Assembly (NCBI GenBank): GCA_902626065.1
Contig: CACODT010000009.1
Location: 1 to 41,181 of the forward strand
Source of the DNA: an uncultured Candidatus Actinomarina sp.
GTDB taxonomy: Bacteria; Actinomycetota; Acidimicrobiia; Actinomarinales; Actinomarinaceae
DNA: 41,181 bases
Direction of reading: 5' to 3'
Below the pieces are notes generated by a model, which was not told the DNA's origin, searched no databases, and saw nothing but the letters and a program-made list of their open reading frames with translations. The stretch's first letter is position 1. The number at the start of each line of letters is the position of its first letter. This document shows positions 7,888 to 15,298 of the stretch, one piece after another. A program made the translations under genes and the position numbers.

Positions 7888-7905
7888 TTAAATTAAACTA
7901 CTTTT
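7880..7905. terminator. Weak hairpin across two abutting stop codons
   Basis: AAAAGTA (7880-7886) pairs with TACTTTT (7899-7905) around a 12-base loop, with an A-tract on one side and T-tract on the other, as in bidirectional terminators. It spans the ends of both convergent genes. The stem has almost no G/C, so termination strength is doubtful. Confidence 0.3.
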
Positions 7906-8874
7906 TAATAACTCAAAAAATTTATCTGGATGACATCTTTGGACAATCCTTGTTTTATGAGTGTCAGGTTCAATATTCATATAATCAATAATACAGCCAC
8001 CTCTTGTCATACCATCTCTAGTATCTACTCTTACATTTGCATCAGCTGACTGGCTTACAATTGATTCGTCTAAAAAAACCGACATAGCCAGAGGGTCTGG
8101 AAGATCATATGCATCTTGACCAAGTAATTCTTTCATCATCTCCCTTAAAGTTACTTGAATGTCATTTGTAAATTTTGAAAATTTTGTATCTATAGATGCT
8201 ATTTCATTAATTTTATCTATATCGATCATTGCATCGTATAATGACGGATCCCATCCAATCATTGTTGTTGGAATTCCTGCATTTAGTACTATATCTGCTG
8301 CTTCTGGATCTACCCAAAAATTATATTCAGCAAATTTTGTAACATTTCCCAATGCATTTGAACTCCCACCCATTATGAATATATTTTTTATTGAATCAAG
8401 ATTATCTTTATTATTTACAATCATTTTTGCAATATTTGTTAGAGGTCCAAGAGTAACTATGTCGAGGTTACTTTCTTTTTCTAAAATTTCACTGTAAAAA
8501 TCATCTGCAGTTTGCGTTTCTATTTTTTTATTTTTAGGTGATAATCCAATATCACCAAGACCATCGACACCATGAACATGTTGAGCTGAAGTAGATTCGT
8601 TACTGTAGCTTAATGCTATTTTTGTAGCTGTTTCTGAATCAAAAACTTCAATATAATTTCTACTTAAAGGTTTATCTGCACCTTTATAGATGGGAATATC
8701 AACTTCGCATAATTCATTTACATAAATTGTATTCAATACAGCTTGATCCAAAGGTACATTACCAGAAACAAGTGTGATACCTAATATATTCTCAACAGGA
8801 TATTTTCTATATGCCATCAATAATGCAACTGCATCATCAGATCCAGTATCAGCATCAATTATAAGTTTATTCAT
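7888..8874 (-). CDS. Inosine/uridine-preferring nucleoside hydrolase family protein
   Basis: 328 residues with the family's N-terminal calcium-binding signature DADTGSDDA at about 7-15, a LGPLTNIA motif near 142-149 and a C-terminal His in a basic segment. These enzymes cleave nucleosides to a free base and ribose in the cytoplasm, allowing salvage; the exact substrate cannot be read from the sequence. The start overlaps the stop of the upstream 93-residue gene by 4 bases, so the two are probably one operon. Its stop is immediately next to that of the SPFH gene. Length is normal for the family. Confidence 0.9.
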   Translation of the reverse strand: MNKLIIDADTGSDDAVALLMAYRKYPVENILGITLVSGNVPLDQAVLNTIYVNELCEVDIPIYKGADKPLSRNYIEVFDSETATKIALSYSNESTSAQHVHGVDGLGDIGLSPKNKKIETQTADDFYSEILEKESNLDIVTLGPLTNIAKMIVNNKDNLDSIKNIFIMGGSSNALGNVTKFAEYNFWVDPEAADIVLNAGIPTTMIGWDPSLYDAMIDIDKINEIASIDTKFSKFTNDIQVTLREMMKELLGQDAYDLPDPLAMSVFLDESIVSQSADANVRVDTRDGMTRGGCIIDYMNIEPDTHKTRIVQRCHPDKFFELLKSSLI

Positions 8875-9152
8875 TTTCCTTTTACTTTAGTTATTTCTGG
8901 AATGCCTTGCTTTAAAATTATTTCACAATCTGCATATTCATTTGCGATTTGGTCGCCAATAATTAATAACATTTCTAACACTTCTTCTTTTTTTCCTTTT
9001 TTTGACCCAAAACTATTTGGTGCCAACGAGAAATTTTGTTTTATAGTTTCAAAAACTTCAAGCGCCTCTTTTTTATTTAAATTCTTATCTGTTGACTCCC
9101 CAGATATTGACTCAAAGCTTTTTCTTTGTCTTCGTGGTAGTTTGAATTTCAT
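8871..9152 (-). CDS. Small unknown protein, co-transcribed with nucleoside hydrolase
   Basis: 93 residues, basic N-terminus (PRRQRKSF), lysine-rich middle and a C-terminal half with alternating hydrophobic and charged residues; no membrane segment or recognisable motif. The 4-base overlap with the nucleoside hydrolase start supports this strand over an 84-residue frame on the plus strand (8902-9156) that has no such context. Function unknown. Confidence 0.55.
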   Translation of the reverse strand: MKFKLPRRQRKSFESISGESTDKNLNKKEALEVFETIKQNFSLAPNSFGSKKGKKEEVLEMLLIIGDQIANEYADCEIILKQGIPEITKVKGK

Positions 9153-9168
9153 TTAAATATTCTACTAC

Positions 9169-9684
9169 CTAAAGAATTCTCTTCTGCAATGAAACCTCAT
9201 ATTCCTCACTATATTTTTTTGTATCAATTTCATTAAATTTAAATTTTTTATGAAACTTAAAAGAAGGATCATTTCTGGAAGGAAGAATATTTATTTCTGC
9301 TGTTAAATTATCAATATTATTCTGCAAAGAATACTCAATAAGATCATCATATAACATCGTTGCTATGCCGTTATTTCTAAACCTTGCATCTACTGCAACT
9401 CGATCAATATACATAAAATTTTTTATACGATTTCGAAACTCGTTAAAATTTTTATGTTCGATGTTGTACATAAATGATTTAGTTTTTGAAGAATCTCGAA
9501 AACAGATTATAAATCCAATTACTTCTTTGTTCAAGATTACACATTGATTGAAATCAGAATTTCTTACTAAATCATCAAACTCATCTAAAGTTCTAGTTCC
9601 AACTTCTGGAACGTTGCTTTCATTTAAGATATGACAATTTTGAATATTTGTTTTATCAATTGATATAAATTTGATGTTATCCAT
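9169..9684 (-). CDS. GNAT-family N-acetyltransferase
   Basis: 171 residues with the acetyl-CoA binding motif of the GNAT fold: a strand YIDRVAVD followed by ARFRNNGIATMLYDDL (about 93-117), in which R-x-x-N-G-I-A corresponds to the family Q/R-x-x-G-x-G/A loop. Upstream VIGFIICFRD is a typical core strand. It would transfer an acetyl group from acetyl-CoA to an amine; the acceptor is not evident. It is divergent from the amidinohydrolase gene across a 44-base gap holding two small palindromes. Confidence 0.85.
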   Translation of the reverse strand: MDNIKFISIDKTNIQNCHILNESNVPEVGTRTLDEFDDLVRNSDFNQCVILNKEVIGFIICFRDSSKTKSFMYNIEHKNFNEFRNRIKNFMYIDRVAVDARFRNNGIATMLYDDLIEYSLQNNIDNLTAEINILPSRNDPSFKFHKKFKFNEIDTKKYSEEYEVSLQKRIL

Positions 9685-9695
9685 CTATGAAAATA

Positions 9696-9718
9696 TACAT
9701 TTAATGTACAAAATTGTA
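9696..9718. promoter_or_regulatory. Overlapping palindromes in a divergent gap (possible operator)
   Basis: TACATT-T-AATGTA (9696-9708) and TACAA-AA-TTGTA (9707-9718) are perfect inverted repeats sharing two bases, in the 44-base region between two divergently transcribed genes. This is where a dimeric regulator could control both. No regulator is encoded alongside, and short AT-rich palindromes can arise by chance. Confidence 0.3.
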
Positions 9719-9728
9719 AACTAAATAC

Positions 9729-10529
9729 ATGCAAAATAGCATTGTTCTGATGAGCTCACCCGAGTATTTCCGGGTTGAGTATTCAATAAATCCCTGGATG
9801 ATAGAAGGTGTTGAAGTAAATTTAGAGCTCGCAAAAGATCAGTGGAGTGGACTTAAAGCAACTATTGAAAAATGTGGAGCTGAAGTGAAAGTTATACCTG
9901 GAAATACTGTTTACCCAGATTTAGTTTTTACAGCAAACTCAGGAATAATAAACGATAAACATGTTCTAATATCGAACTTTAAATTTCATGAAAGGCAAGG
10001 TGAAGAAGTAATTTATGAAAATTGGTTTAAAAAAAATGGATATGAGGTTGGACGAATTCCATCAGAACATAAGTTTGAAGGACGGGGAGATGCATTTGTT
10101 TACGGTGAGTTTTTAGTGGGCTCTTATGGAATTAGAAGTGATAAAGAAGCTCTTTTATTCATCGCAGATGAATTTGAATTAACTCCAAAAATTGCAAAGC
10201 TTGTTGACGAAAAATTTTATCATCTAGACACTTGTTTTCAAAAACTTCCTACAAAAACAAATGATGCTATTTTTTATCCAGATGCATTTGAAGATAATTC
10301 ATTAACAGAGTTTTCTGACTTATTTAACCTGATACCGGTAAGTAAAAATGATGCCAATAAACTTGCATGCAACAGTGTTGTTATTAACGATTCGGTCATT
10401 TTTCCATCCAATGAGATTGAAGTAATTGATAAAGTTGCAGAGCTAGGATGTAACATAGAAATTGCAAATGTTTCAGAGTTTTTAAAATCTGGTGGTGCAT
10501 GTCAGTGCCTCGTGATTACATTACAATAA
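9729..10529 (+). CDS. Amidinotransferase-fold hydrolase (DDAH / arginine dihydrolase-like)
   Basis: 266 residues with the guanidino-group-modifying fold: FTANSG (about 67-72), HERQGEE (about 87-93), FEGRGDAF (about 116-123) holding the acidic catalytic residues, HLDTCF (about 160-165) with the catalytic His, and KSGGACQCL near the C-terminus with the likely nucleophile C260. Family members hydrolyse arginine or methylarginines (to citrulline or ornithine, with loss of an amine or ammonia) or transfer amidino groups. The HLDTCF context resembles hydrolases, so arginine or dimethylarginine breakdown is likely; the exact substrate is not resolved. The next gene starts 4 bases later. Confidence 0.8.
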   Translation: MQNSIVLMSSPEYFRVEYSINPWMIEGVEVNLELAKDQWSGLKATIEKCGAEVKVIPGNTVYPDLVFTANSGIINDKHVLISNFKFHERQGEEVIYENWFKKNGYEVGRIPSEHKFEGRGDAFVYGEFLVGSYGIRSDKEALLFIADEFELTPKIAKLVDEKFYHLDTCFQKLPTKTNDAIFYPDAFEDNSLTEFSDLFNLIPVSKNDANKLACNSVVINDSVIFPSNEIEVIDKVAELGCNIEIANVSEFLKSGGACQCLVITLQ

Positions 10530-10533
10530 ATTT

Positions 10534-10971
10534 GTGAGGATAATCAAAGCAATACTTTGGCCAATAAGGAAAGTTATTTTCTTTCCAATAAAAATATTTC
10601 TATACACTTTAATTTTATTTATCTTTATTGTTTTATTTTTTCAATATAGAGCGGATTATGGAGTTGATGTAAGTCCTTTATCTGTGAATGAATACGAAAA
10701 TTGTATAAATGTAATCGAAGATTACGAAGTAACCGTGTCCTTATTGTCAGAATATATTGAAAAATTGGATAGTGAACAACAGTCATTTCTAGAGAGAAAT
10801 TTGCCAAATCCTTTAAATGTATTAACAACCCCAAAAGATATATCTAACGAAGATTTTAAAAATGTGCGAACGTTTCTGAAATATTATTTACAAGCTGGAA
10901 GATTTCCAGGATTAAATGGAAAAGCTTTTTCTCCCCAAGCGGCAAGCTTGTGTAGAGATGGCTTAAGTTAG
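10534..10971 (+). CDS. Unknown membrane-anchored protein
   Basis: 145 residues: a basic amphipathic N-terminus, one strong helix (about 18-40) and an extracytoplasmic-looking domain of about 100 residues with two Cys (about 57 and 140). No family recognised. A GTG at 10534 is the only reasonable start and no clear ribosome site precedes it; it follows the amidinohydrolase stop by 4 bases, so it is probably translated from the same mRNA. Its last 9 bases overlap the end of the convergent YbaK gene. Confidence 0.6.
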   Translation: MRIIKAILWPIRKVIFFPIKIFLYTLILFIFIVLFFQYRADYGVDVSPLSVNEYENCINVIEDYEVTVSLLSEYIEKLDSEQQSFLERNLPNPLNVLTTPKDISNEDFKNVRTFLKYYLQAGRFPGLNGKAFSPQAASLCRDGLS

Positions 10972-11439
10972 GTTTTCAACTCTTCCATTCGTTAATTTTT
11001 GAAGAGCTGACGGATCTAAAAAAAATTTTGAAACTCTATTTCCGCCACCAATAAAAACTTTCTCTCTTTCCATTACGTTACTGTCAATATATATTTGAAC
11101 TTCATCAGGTAATCCCAGAGGGCTAATGCCACCATAAGTTTGATTTGTTATTTCCTCCGCCTCTTCTTTAGATGCAAAACTTACTTTACGGGCATTTAGT
11201 AAAGATTTAGCTTTATGGTTAACATCTAATCTTTCTGATCCTAATATACAAAAAAGAGCAAAAAATTCAGTTGGTTTTTTTGATTTGAGTAATATTGCGT
11301 TGCAAGAATCTTCGATTTTAAAACCATAATGATCACAAAAGTTTTGTGTATCAGAAAATTTATCGTCACATGAAAAAACTTTAAGAATGTCTTTATTGTT
11401 TTCATATATATCTGTAATCGTTTTATGTATTTCGACCAT
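10963..11439 (-). CDS. YbaK/ProX-family aminoacyl-tRNA deacylase-like protein
   Basis: 158 residues with the YbaK/EbsC domain: LLKSKK near 50-55 (conserved Lys), then TYGGISPLGLP (about 100-110) and VFIGGGNR (about 128-135), both family hallmarks. Such trans-editing proteins remove wrongly attached amino acids from tRNA (for example Cys or Ala from tRNA-Pro); which substrate this one prefers cannot be told. It overlaps the convergent gene by 9 bases and diverges from tryptophanase with a 42-base gap. Confidence 0.88.
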   Translation of the reverse strand: MVEIHKTITDIYENNKDILKVFSCDDKFSDTQNFCDHYGFKIEDSCNAILLKSKKPTEFFALFCILGSERLDVNHKAKSLLNARKVSFASKEEAEEITNQTYGGISPLGLPDEVQIYIDSNVMEREKVFIGGGNRVSKFFLDPSALQKLTNGRVENLT

Positions 11440-11481
11440 ATTGATAATGATATCGTGATAAAAGTCAGTTACAATTTCTGT

Positions 11482-12864
11482 ATGGACTTTGAAACAATTA
11501 TTGAACCTTTTAAAATCAAATCTGTTGAGTCATTGCCAATTACAACAAGCGATCAAAGAAAAGAATATCTGGAGCGTGAATATTGGAATGTGTTTGGACT
11601 TAAATCGCAGGAAGTAACAATAGACCTTCTGACAGATTCAGGTACTGGGTCAATGTCCTCCGAGCAATGGGCTGCAATAATGAGAGGAGATGAGGCTTAT
11701 GCTGGTTCTCATTCTTGGCAACGATTTCATGAAGTTGTATCGGAACTTACTGGTTACAAACATATAATTCCTACACATCAAGGAAGAGCTAGCGAGAAAA
11801 TATTAGCAACAATAACCCTTAAAGAGGGGGACATTATTCCAAGCAATAGCCATTTTGATACAACTAGAGCAAATTTTGAATTTGCAAATGCAATTCCAGT
11901 GGACCTTTTATGTGAAGAGGGACTTGATTTACTTTCACCTTCACCTTTTAAAGGAAATATTGATTTAGAAAAACTAGAGGAACTATTAAAAAGTGAAGAT
12001 AGTGATAAAGTTCCTTTTGTATTAATGACTATTACAAATAATACTGGTGGTGGTCAACCAGTTTCAATGGAAAATCTTAAAAAAGTGAGAGAGCTTTGTA
12101 CAAAATACAACAAGATGTTTCTTCTTGACGCATGTCGATTTGCAGAAAACGCTTGGTTTGTTTCACAACGTGAAGAAAAATATAAAAATGTAGAAATTAG
12201 AGAAATTACAAAAGAAGCATTTAGACTAGCTGACGGCTGTACGATCAGTCTTAAAAAAGATGGATTTGGTAATATTGGTGGAATCTTAGCTTTTAATGAT
12301 GATGAACTAGCAGAAGCAGCAAGAAACTTACTAATTCTTACTGAAGGATTTCCTACATATGGTGGTTTGGCTGGAAGAGATTTAGATGCCCTAGCTCAGG
12401 GTTTAAAAGAAATAACTGATAGAAACTATCTCGAGTACAGAGCAAGATCAATATCTTATCTTGCTGAGAAGGCAAAGAATGCTGGAATACCAATTGTCCA
12501 ACCTGCGGGAGGACATGCACTTTATATTGATGCCAAAAATTTCGTACCAGATATACCATCACATCAATATCCTGGTCATTCGGTTGCATGTGAAATTTAT
12601 TTAATTGGAGGTGTAAGAGCTGTTGAATTGGGAACATTGGCTTTTGGTGTAGCTGGAAAAAATGGTCAACCTGATACACCAGCAACTCACGAGTTAGTAA
12701 GACTTGCAGCTCCAAGAAGAACTTATACCCAAAGTCATTTTGATTATGTTGGGGAGGTACTTGAAAAACTTTCTGATACAAAAGATAAACTTAAAGGATA
12801 TGAGATCTTAGAGCAACCTAAACAATTAAGACACTTTACAGCAAAGTTGAAACCGATTTCATAA
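11482..12864 (+). CDS. tnaA: Tryptophanase (tryptophan indole-lyase)
   Basis: 460 residues, a PLP enzyme of the beta-eliminating lyase family that splits L-tryptophan to indole, pyruvate and ammonia. The PLP lysine is K259 in SLKKDG. Tyrosine phenol-lyase is the close alternative; three residues favour tryptophanase: D126 in FDTT (Asp in TnaA, Thr in TPL), L383 in AVELG (hydrophobic in TnaA, Arg381 in TPL) and H451 in LRHFTAKL (His463 in E. coli TnaA, Phe in TPL). ATG 11482 is chosen since it gives the family length and leaves 42 bases to the divergent gene; a longer frame from 11425 would overlap it. No TnaC-like leader or tryptophan permease is visible. Confidence 0.92.
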   Translation: MDFETIIEPFKIKSVESLPITTSDQRKEYLEREYWNVFGLKSQEVTIDLLTDSGTGSMSSEQWAAIMRGDEAYAGSHSWQRFHEVVSELTGYKHIIPTHQGRASEKILATITLKEGDIIPSNSHFDTTRANFEFANAIPVDLLCEEGLDLLSPSPFKGNIDLEKLEELLKSEDSDKVPFVLMTITNNTGGGQPVSMENLKKVRELCTKYNKMFLLDACRFAENAWFVSQREEKYKNVEIREITKEAFRLADGCTISLKKDGFGNIGGILAFNDDELAEAARNLLILTEGFPTYGGLAGRDLDALAQGLKEITDRNYLEYRARSISYLAEKAKNAGIPIVQPAGGHALYIDAKNFVPDIPSHQYPGHSVACEIYLIGGVRAVELGTLAFGVAGKNGQPDTPATHELVRLAAPRRTYTQSHFDYVGEVLEKLSDTKDKLKGYEILEQPKQLRHFTAKLKPIS

Positions 12865-12866
12865 AA

Positions 12867-12890
12867 ATATTTTGTAACAAATCAAAATAT
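12867..12890 (-). terminator. Candidate terminator of the glycerate kinase gene
   Basis: ATATTTTG (12867-12874) pairs perfectly with CAAAATAT (12883-12890) around an 8-base loop. Read on the minus strand it lies just after the kinase stop and is followed by TTTTAT, as expected for an intrinsic terminator. The stem is AT-rich, hence moderate confidence. Confidence 0.4.
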
Positions 12891-12896
12891 AAAATA

Positions 12897-13940
12897 TCAG
12901 TAGGTTTTGATAGTATTTGCGAGCTTATAACTGGCATTCCTTAACTCCTCTTTTGGATTTTTTAAACCTTTATTGCCTAATATAAAAATTTTTTTGAAAA
13001 TGTCTTTATCTTTATAGTCAAACTTACCACCTATAAAATATTTATCTCCATTGTGAAGTTTCAAAATTTCTCCTAACACTTTTCCATTTAGAGATGAAAA
13101 ATCAAACTTCCCCTCTGCTAGAACAGCATTTTCGAAATTAATGATTTTATTTTTAATTTTGGTTTTTTCTAAAAAATAATTAGATCCTGATATTATTTCA
13201 CAACCCAAGACTTCTGAAAGAGCAAAACTTAATCCACCAGATGCTCCTCCACTAGCTTTGTTGTAATCAAAAGCTATATTTAATTTATTTGCTAATAGCT
13301 CATAAATTCGTTCCACATTTTTTTCTAAAAATTTTATATCTTTTTTTTCAAGACCCTTTTGAGGTCCAAAAATCTTGAATGCATTATTGTCTCCAAGTAA
13401 GGAAACATTTGTATCAACTAAAACTTTTTTTTCTATTTTTTTAAAGCTGTCGGTTATATTGATATCAGAAATTGATAGAAAGTCTATAGGTTTTGGATTT
13501 TCAACAATTTCATTATTAATTAAAAAATCAATTCCTAATTTACTAAGAAGTCCTATTCCAGCATCATTCGTGCGTGAACCACCCATGGACAATACATCAA
13601 CATCATCAATTATTTTCGACAAACAGGATGTATTTAACGATAATGAATTTTGATTGGTACTATCAATACCTATAAGCTGAGAAGTCTCAAAGAAAATATC
13701 TTTTTCAATTTTTAACATTTCTACAGGAATCCAATTACCAATAAAATCTTTTTTCATAACTGCTTTTTCTATTTTGAATCCATATTGCTTAAAAATCTCA
13801 GTTGAACCTTCACCACCATCTGTAACTGGAAAAAAGGAAGCTTTAATGTTGTTGTATTTAAAAATTTTTTTAATTTCATCTAAAACTTCATTTGAAGACA
13901 AAGTTCCAGAAAATTTATCTGCAAAAATAGCGATACTCAT
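12897..13940 (-). CDS. Glycerate kinase
   Basis: 347 residues of the GarK/GlxK glycerate kinase family: N-terminal DKFSGTLSS (in place of the usual DSFKGSLSA), PVTDGGEGS near 38-46, MGGSRTNDAG near 118-127, GPQKG near 194-198 and SGGASGGL near 226-233. It phosphorylates glycerate, probably at position 2, feeding 2-phosphoglycerate to enolase, which is also in this window. Sequence is rather diverged and Lys/Ile-rich, as is the whole genome. It lies alone on the minus strand, convergent with tnaA and divergent (48 bases) from the transhydrogenase genes. Confidence 0.9.
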   Translation of the reverse strand: MSIAIFADKFSGTLSSNEVLDEIKKIFKYNNIKASFFPVTDGGEGSTEIFKQYGFKIEKAVMKKDFIGNWIPVEMLKIEKDIFFETSQLIGIDSTNQNSLSLNTSCLSKIIDDVDVLSMGGSRTNDAGIGLLSKLGIDFLINNEIVENPKPIDFLSISDINITDSFKKIEKKVLVDTNVSLLGDNNAFKIFGPQKGLEKKDIKFLEKNVERIYELLANKLNIAFDYNKASGGASGGLSFALSEVLGCEIISGSNYFLEKTKIKNKIINFENAVLAEGKFDFSSLNGKVLGEILKLHNGDKYFIGGKFDYKDKDIFKKIFILGNKGLKNPKEELRNASYKLANTIKTY

Positions 13941-13988
13941 CTTATAAGTTTATTTATATATATCTCTAAATAGGAATAAAATAAAATA

Positions 13989-15011
13989 ATGAATATCGGT
14001 TTTTTATCAGATAAAGATGGATACAGATCACCTCTTTTTCCTGAAACAATAGAAAAGTACGAAAACGTTAAACTCTTTGCTGAGGATAATATATTCGACA
14101 ATATCAATTTAAACATTAGAAAGCATACTAATGTTTTAAAACTTGATAAAAAGTCACTTTCAAAAATTGATCTCCTTTGTTTTGTTGAAAACATTGAATT
14201 AGAAACAGTAAAAAAATTAAAAGAAAATGCTGGTGTTCTTGGATTATTCAATGACGATGTAACAAAAACGATTAATGCTGTCAGACCTGATTTGAAGCTT
14301 TATGATTTTAATAAATTACCAAGAATCTCAAGAGCACAAAATCTTGATGCTTTGTCCTCTCAGGCAAATTTACTTGGATATGCATCAGTCTTAAGAGCAT
14401 CACTCGAAACCTCTAATGTAATTCCAATGATGACAACTGCTGCTGGAAATATTTCACCTGCAAAAGTTTTAATTTTAGGAATTGGAGTTGCAGGGCTACA
14501 AGCTATTGCCACGGCAAAAAGACTTGGTGCAAGAGTGTGGGGTTATGATATCCGCGCAGATGTAAAAGATCAGGTAGAAAGTTTAGGTGCAAAATTTGTG
14601 GAGACAAATGAGAGTAAACAAGATTCTGTTTATGCACAAGAGATAAGTAAAGAAGAACAAAAGCTTCTTAATCAAGCATTAGAAAAGCAAGTCATCGAGA
14701 GTGACATCGTCTTAACTTTTGCACAAATTCCTGGGAAGAAGGCACCTGTACTCATAAATAATGACACAGTATCAAAAATGAAAGAGAATTCTGTGATTAT
14801 TGATCTTGCAGCAGGTACTGGTGGAAATTGTGAAGCCACTACAGTTAATGAAACAAAAATAGTTAACGGTGTAAAAGTAATTGGAGATACAGAAATCTTA
14901 AGAATTGTAAATCAAGCAGCATCAAAACTTTACTCCGAAAATATAAAAAATTTTGTAGATTTATATTTTGAAAATAAAAGCGATGAGATTTTTGAGGAAA
15001 TGAGTAGATAA
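13989..15011 (+). CDS. pntAA: NAD(P) transhydrogenase subunit alpha 1 (NAD-binding domain I)
   Basis: 340 residues forming the soluble NAD(H)-binding dI domain: PRISRAQNLDALSSQANLLGY near 110-131 and a Rossmann motif LGIGVAGLQA near 162-171, then DLAAGTGGNCE near 272-282. Together with the two genes that follow, it forms the proton-translocating transhydrogenase that uses the membrane potential to drive NADH + NADP+ to NAD+ + NADPH. The alpha chain is split in two, as in Rhodospirillum and mycobacteria. Its stop overlaps the next ATG by one base (TAATG). NADPH made here could serve the fatty acid reductases nearby. Confidence 0.95.
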   Translation: MNIGFLSDKDGYRSPLFPETIEKYENVKLFAEDNIFDNINLNIRKHTNVLKLDKKSLSKIDLLCFVENIELETVKKLKENAGVLGLFNDDVTKTINAVRPDLKLYDFNKLPRISRAQNLDALSSQANLLGYASVLRASLETSNVIPMMTTAAGNISPAKVLILGIGVAGLQAIATAKRLGARVWGYDIRADVKDQVESLGAKFVETNESKQDSVYAQEISKEEQKLLNQALEKQVIESDIVLTFAQIPGKKAPVLINNDTVSKMKENSVIIDLAAGTGGNCEATTVNETKIVNGVKVIGDTEILRIVNQAASKLYSENIKNFVDLYFENKSDEIFEEMSR

Positions 15012-15298
15012 TGGACATTACCTTTTTACTAACTATTCTTGTTACATTTTTGGCTAGCTTTATTGGGTATGAACTCATATCTAAAATTCCACAGACATTA
15101 CACACTCCGTTGATGTCTGGTTCTAATGCTATTTCTGGAATTACACTGATTGCTGCAATTCTTATATACCCAGAAGTAGGGGAGTCTCAATTACTTAAAA
15201 TTATTGTTTTAATTGCCATAGCATTTGCAACTCTCAATATTGTTGGAGGGTTTTCAGTAACTGGTCGAATACTAGAAATGTTTAAGAGAAATGATTGA
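15011..15298 (+). CDS. pntAB: NAD(P) transhydrogenase subunit alpha 2 (membrane domain II part)
   Basis: 95 residues with three membrane helices (about 2-22, 34-56 and 62-84), the conserved MSGSNAISGI segment at 35-44 being typical of this subunit. It supplies part of the proton channel. It overlaps pntB by 8 bases (ATGATTGA), so the three chains are translationally coupled. Confidence 0.94.
   Translation: MDITFLLTILVTFLASFIGYELISKIPQTLHTPLMSGSNAISGITLIAAILIYPEVGESQLLKIIVLIAIAFATLNIVGGFSVTGRILEMFKRND

Noticed and set aside
8902-9156. 84-codon plus-strand frame opposite the small unknown gene
   Set aside because: The minus-strand frame overlaps the nucleoside hydrolase start by 4 bases and reads like a soluble protein, whereas this one has no context or ribosome site.
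12353-12781. 142-codon minus-strand frame inside tnaA
   Set aside because: Antisense shadow of tryptophanase with low-complexity Gln/His/Leu composition and no motif.
11482-12864. Tyrosine phenol-lyase as the identity of this PLP enzyme
   Set aside because: The Arg, Phe and Thr residues diagnostic for TPL are Leu, His and Asp here, the tryptophanase pattern.
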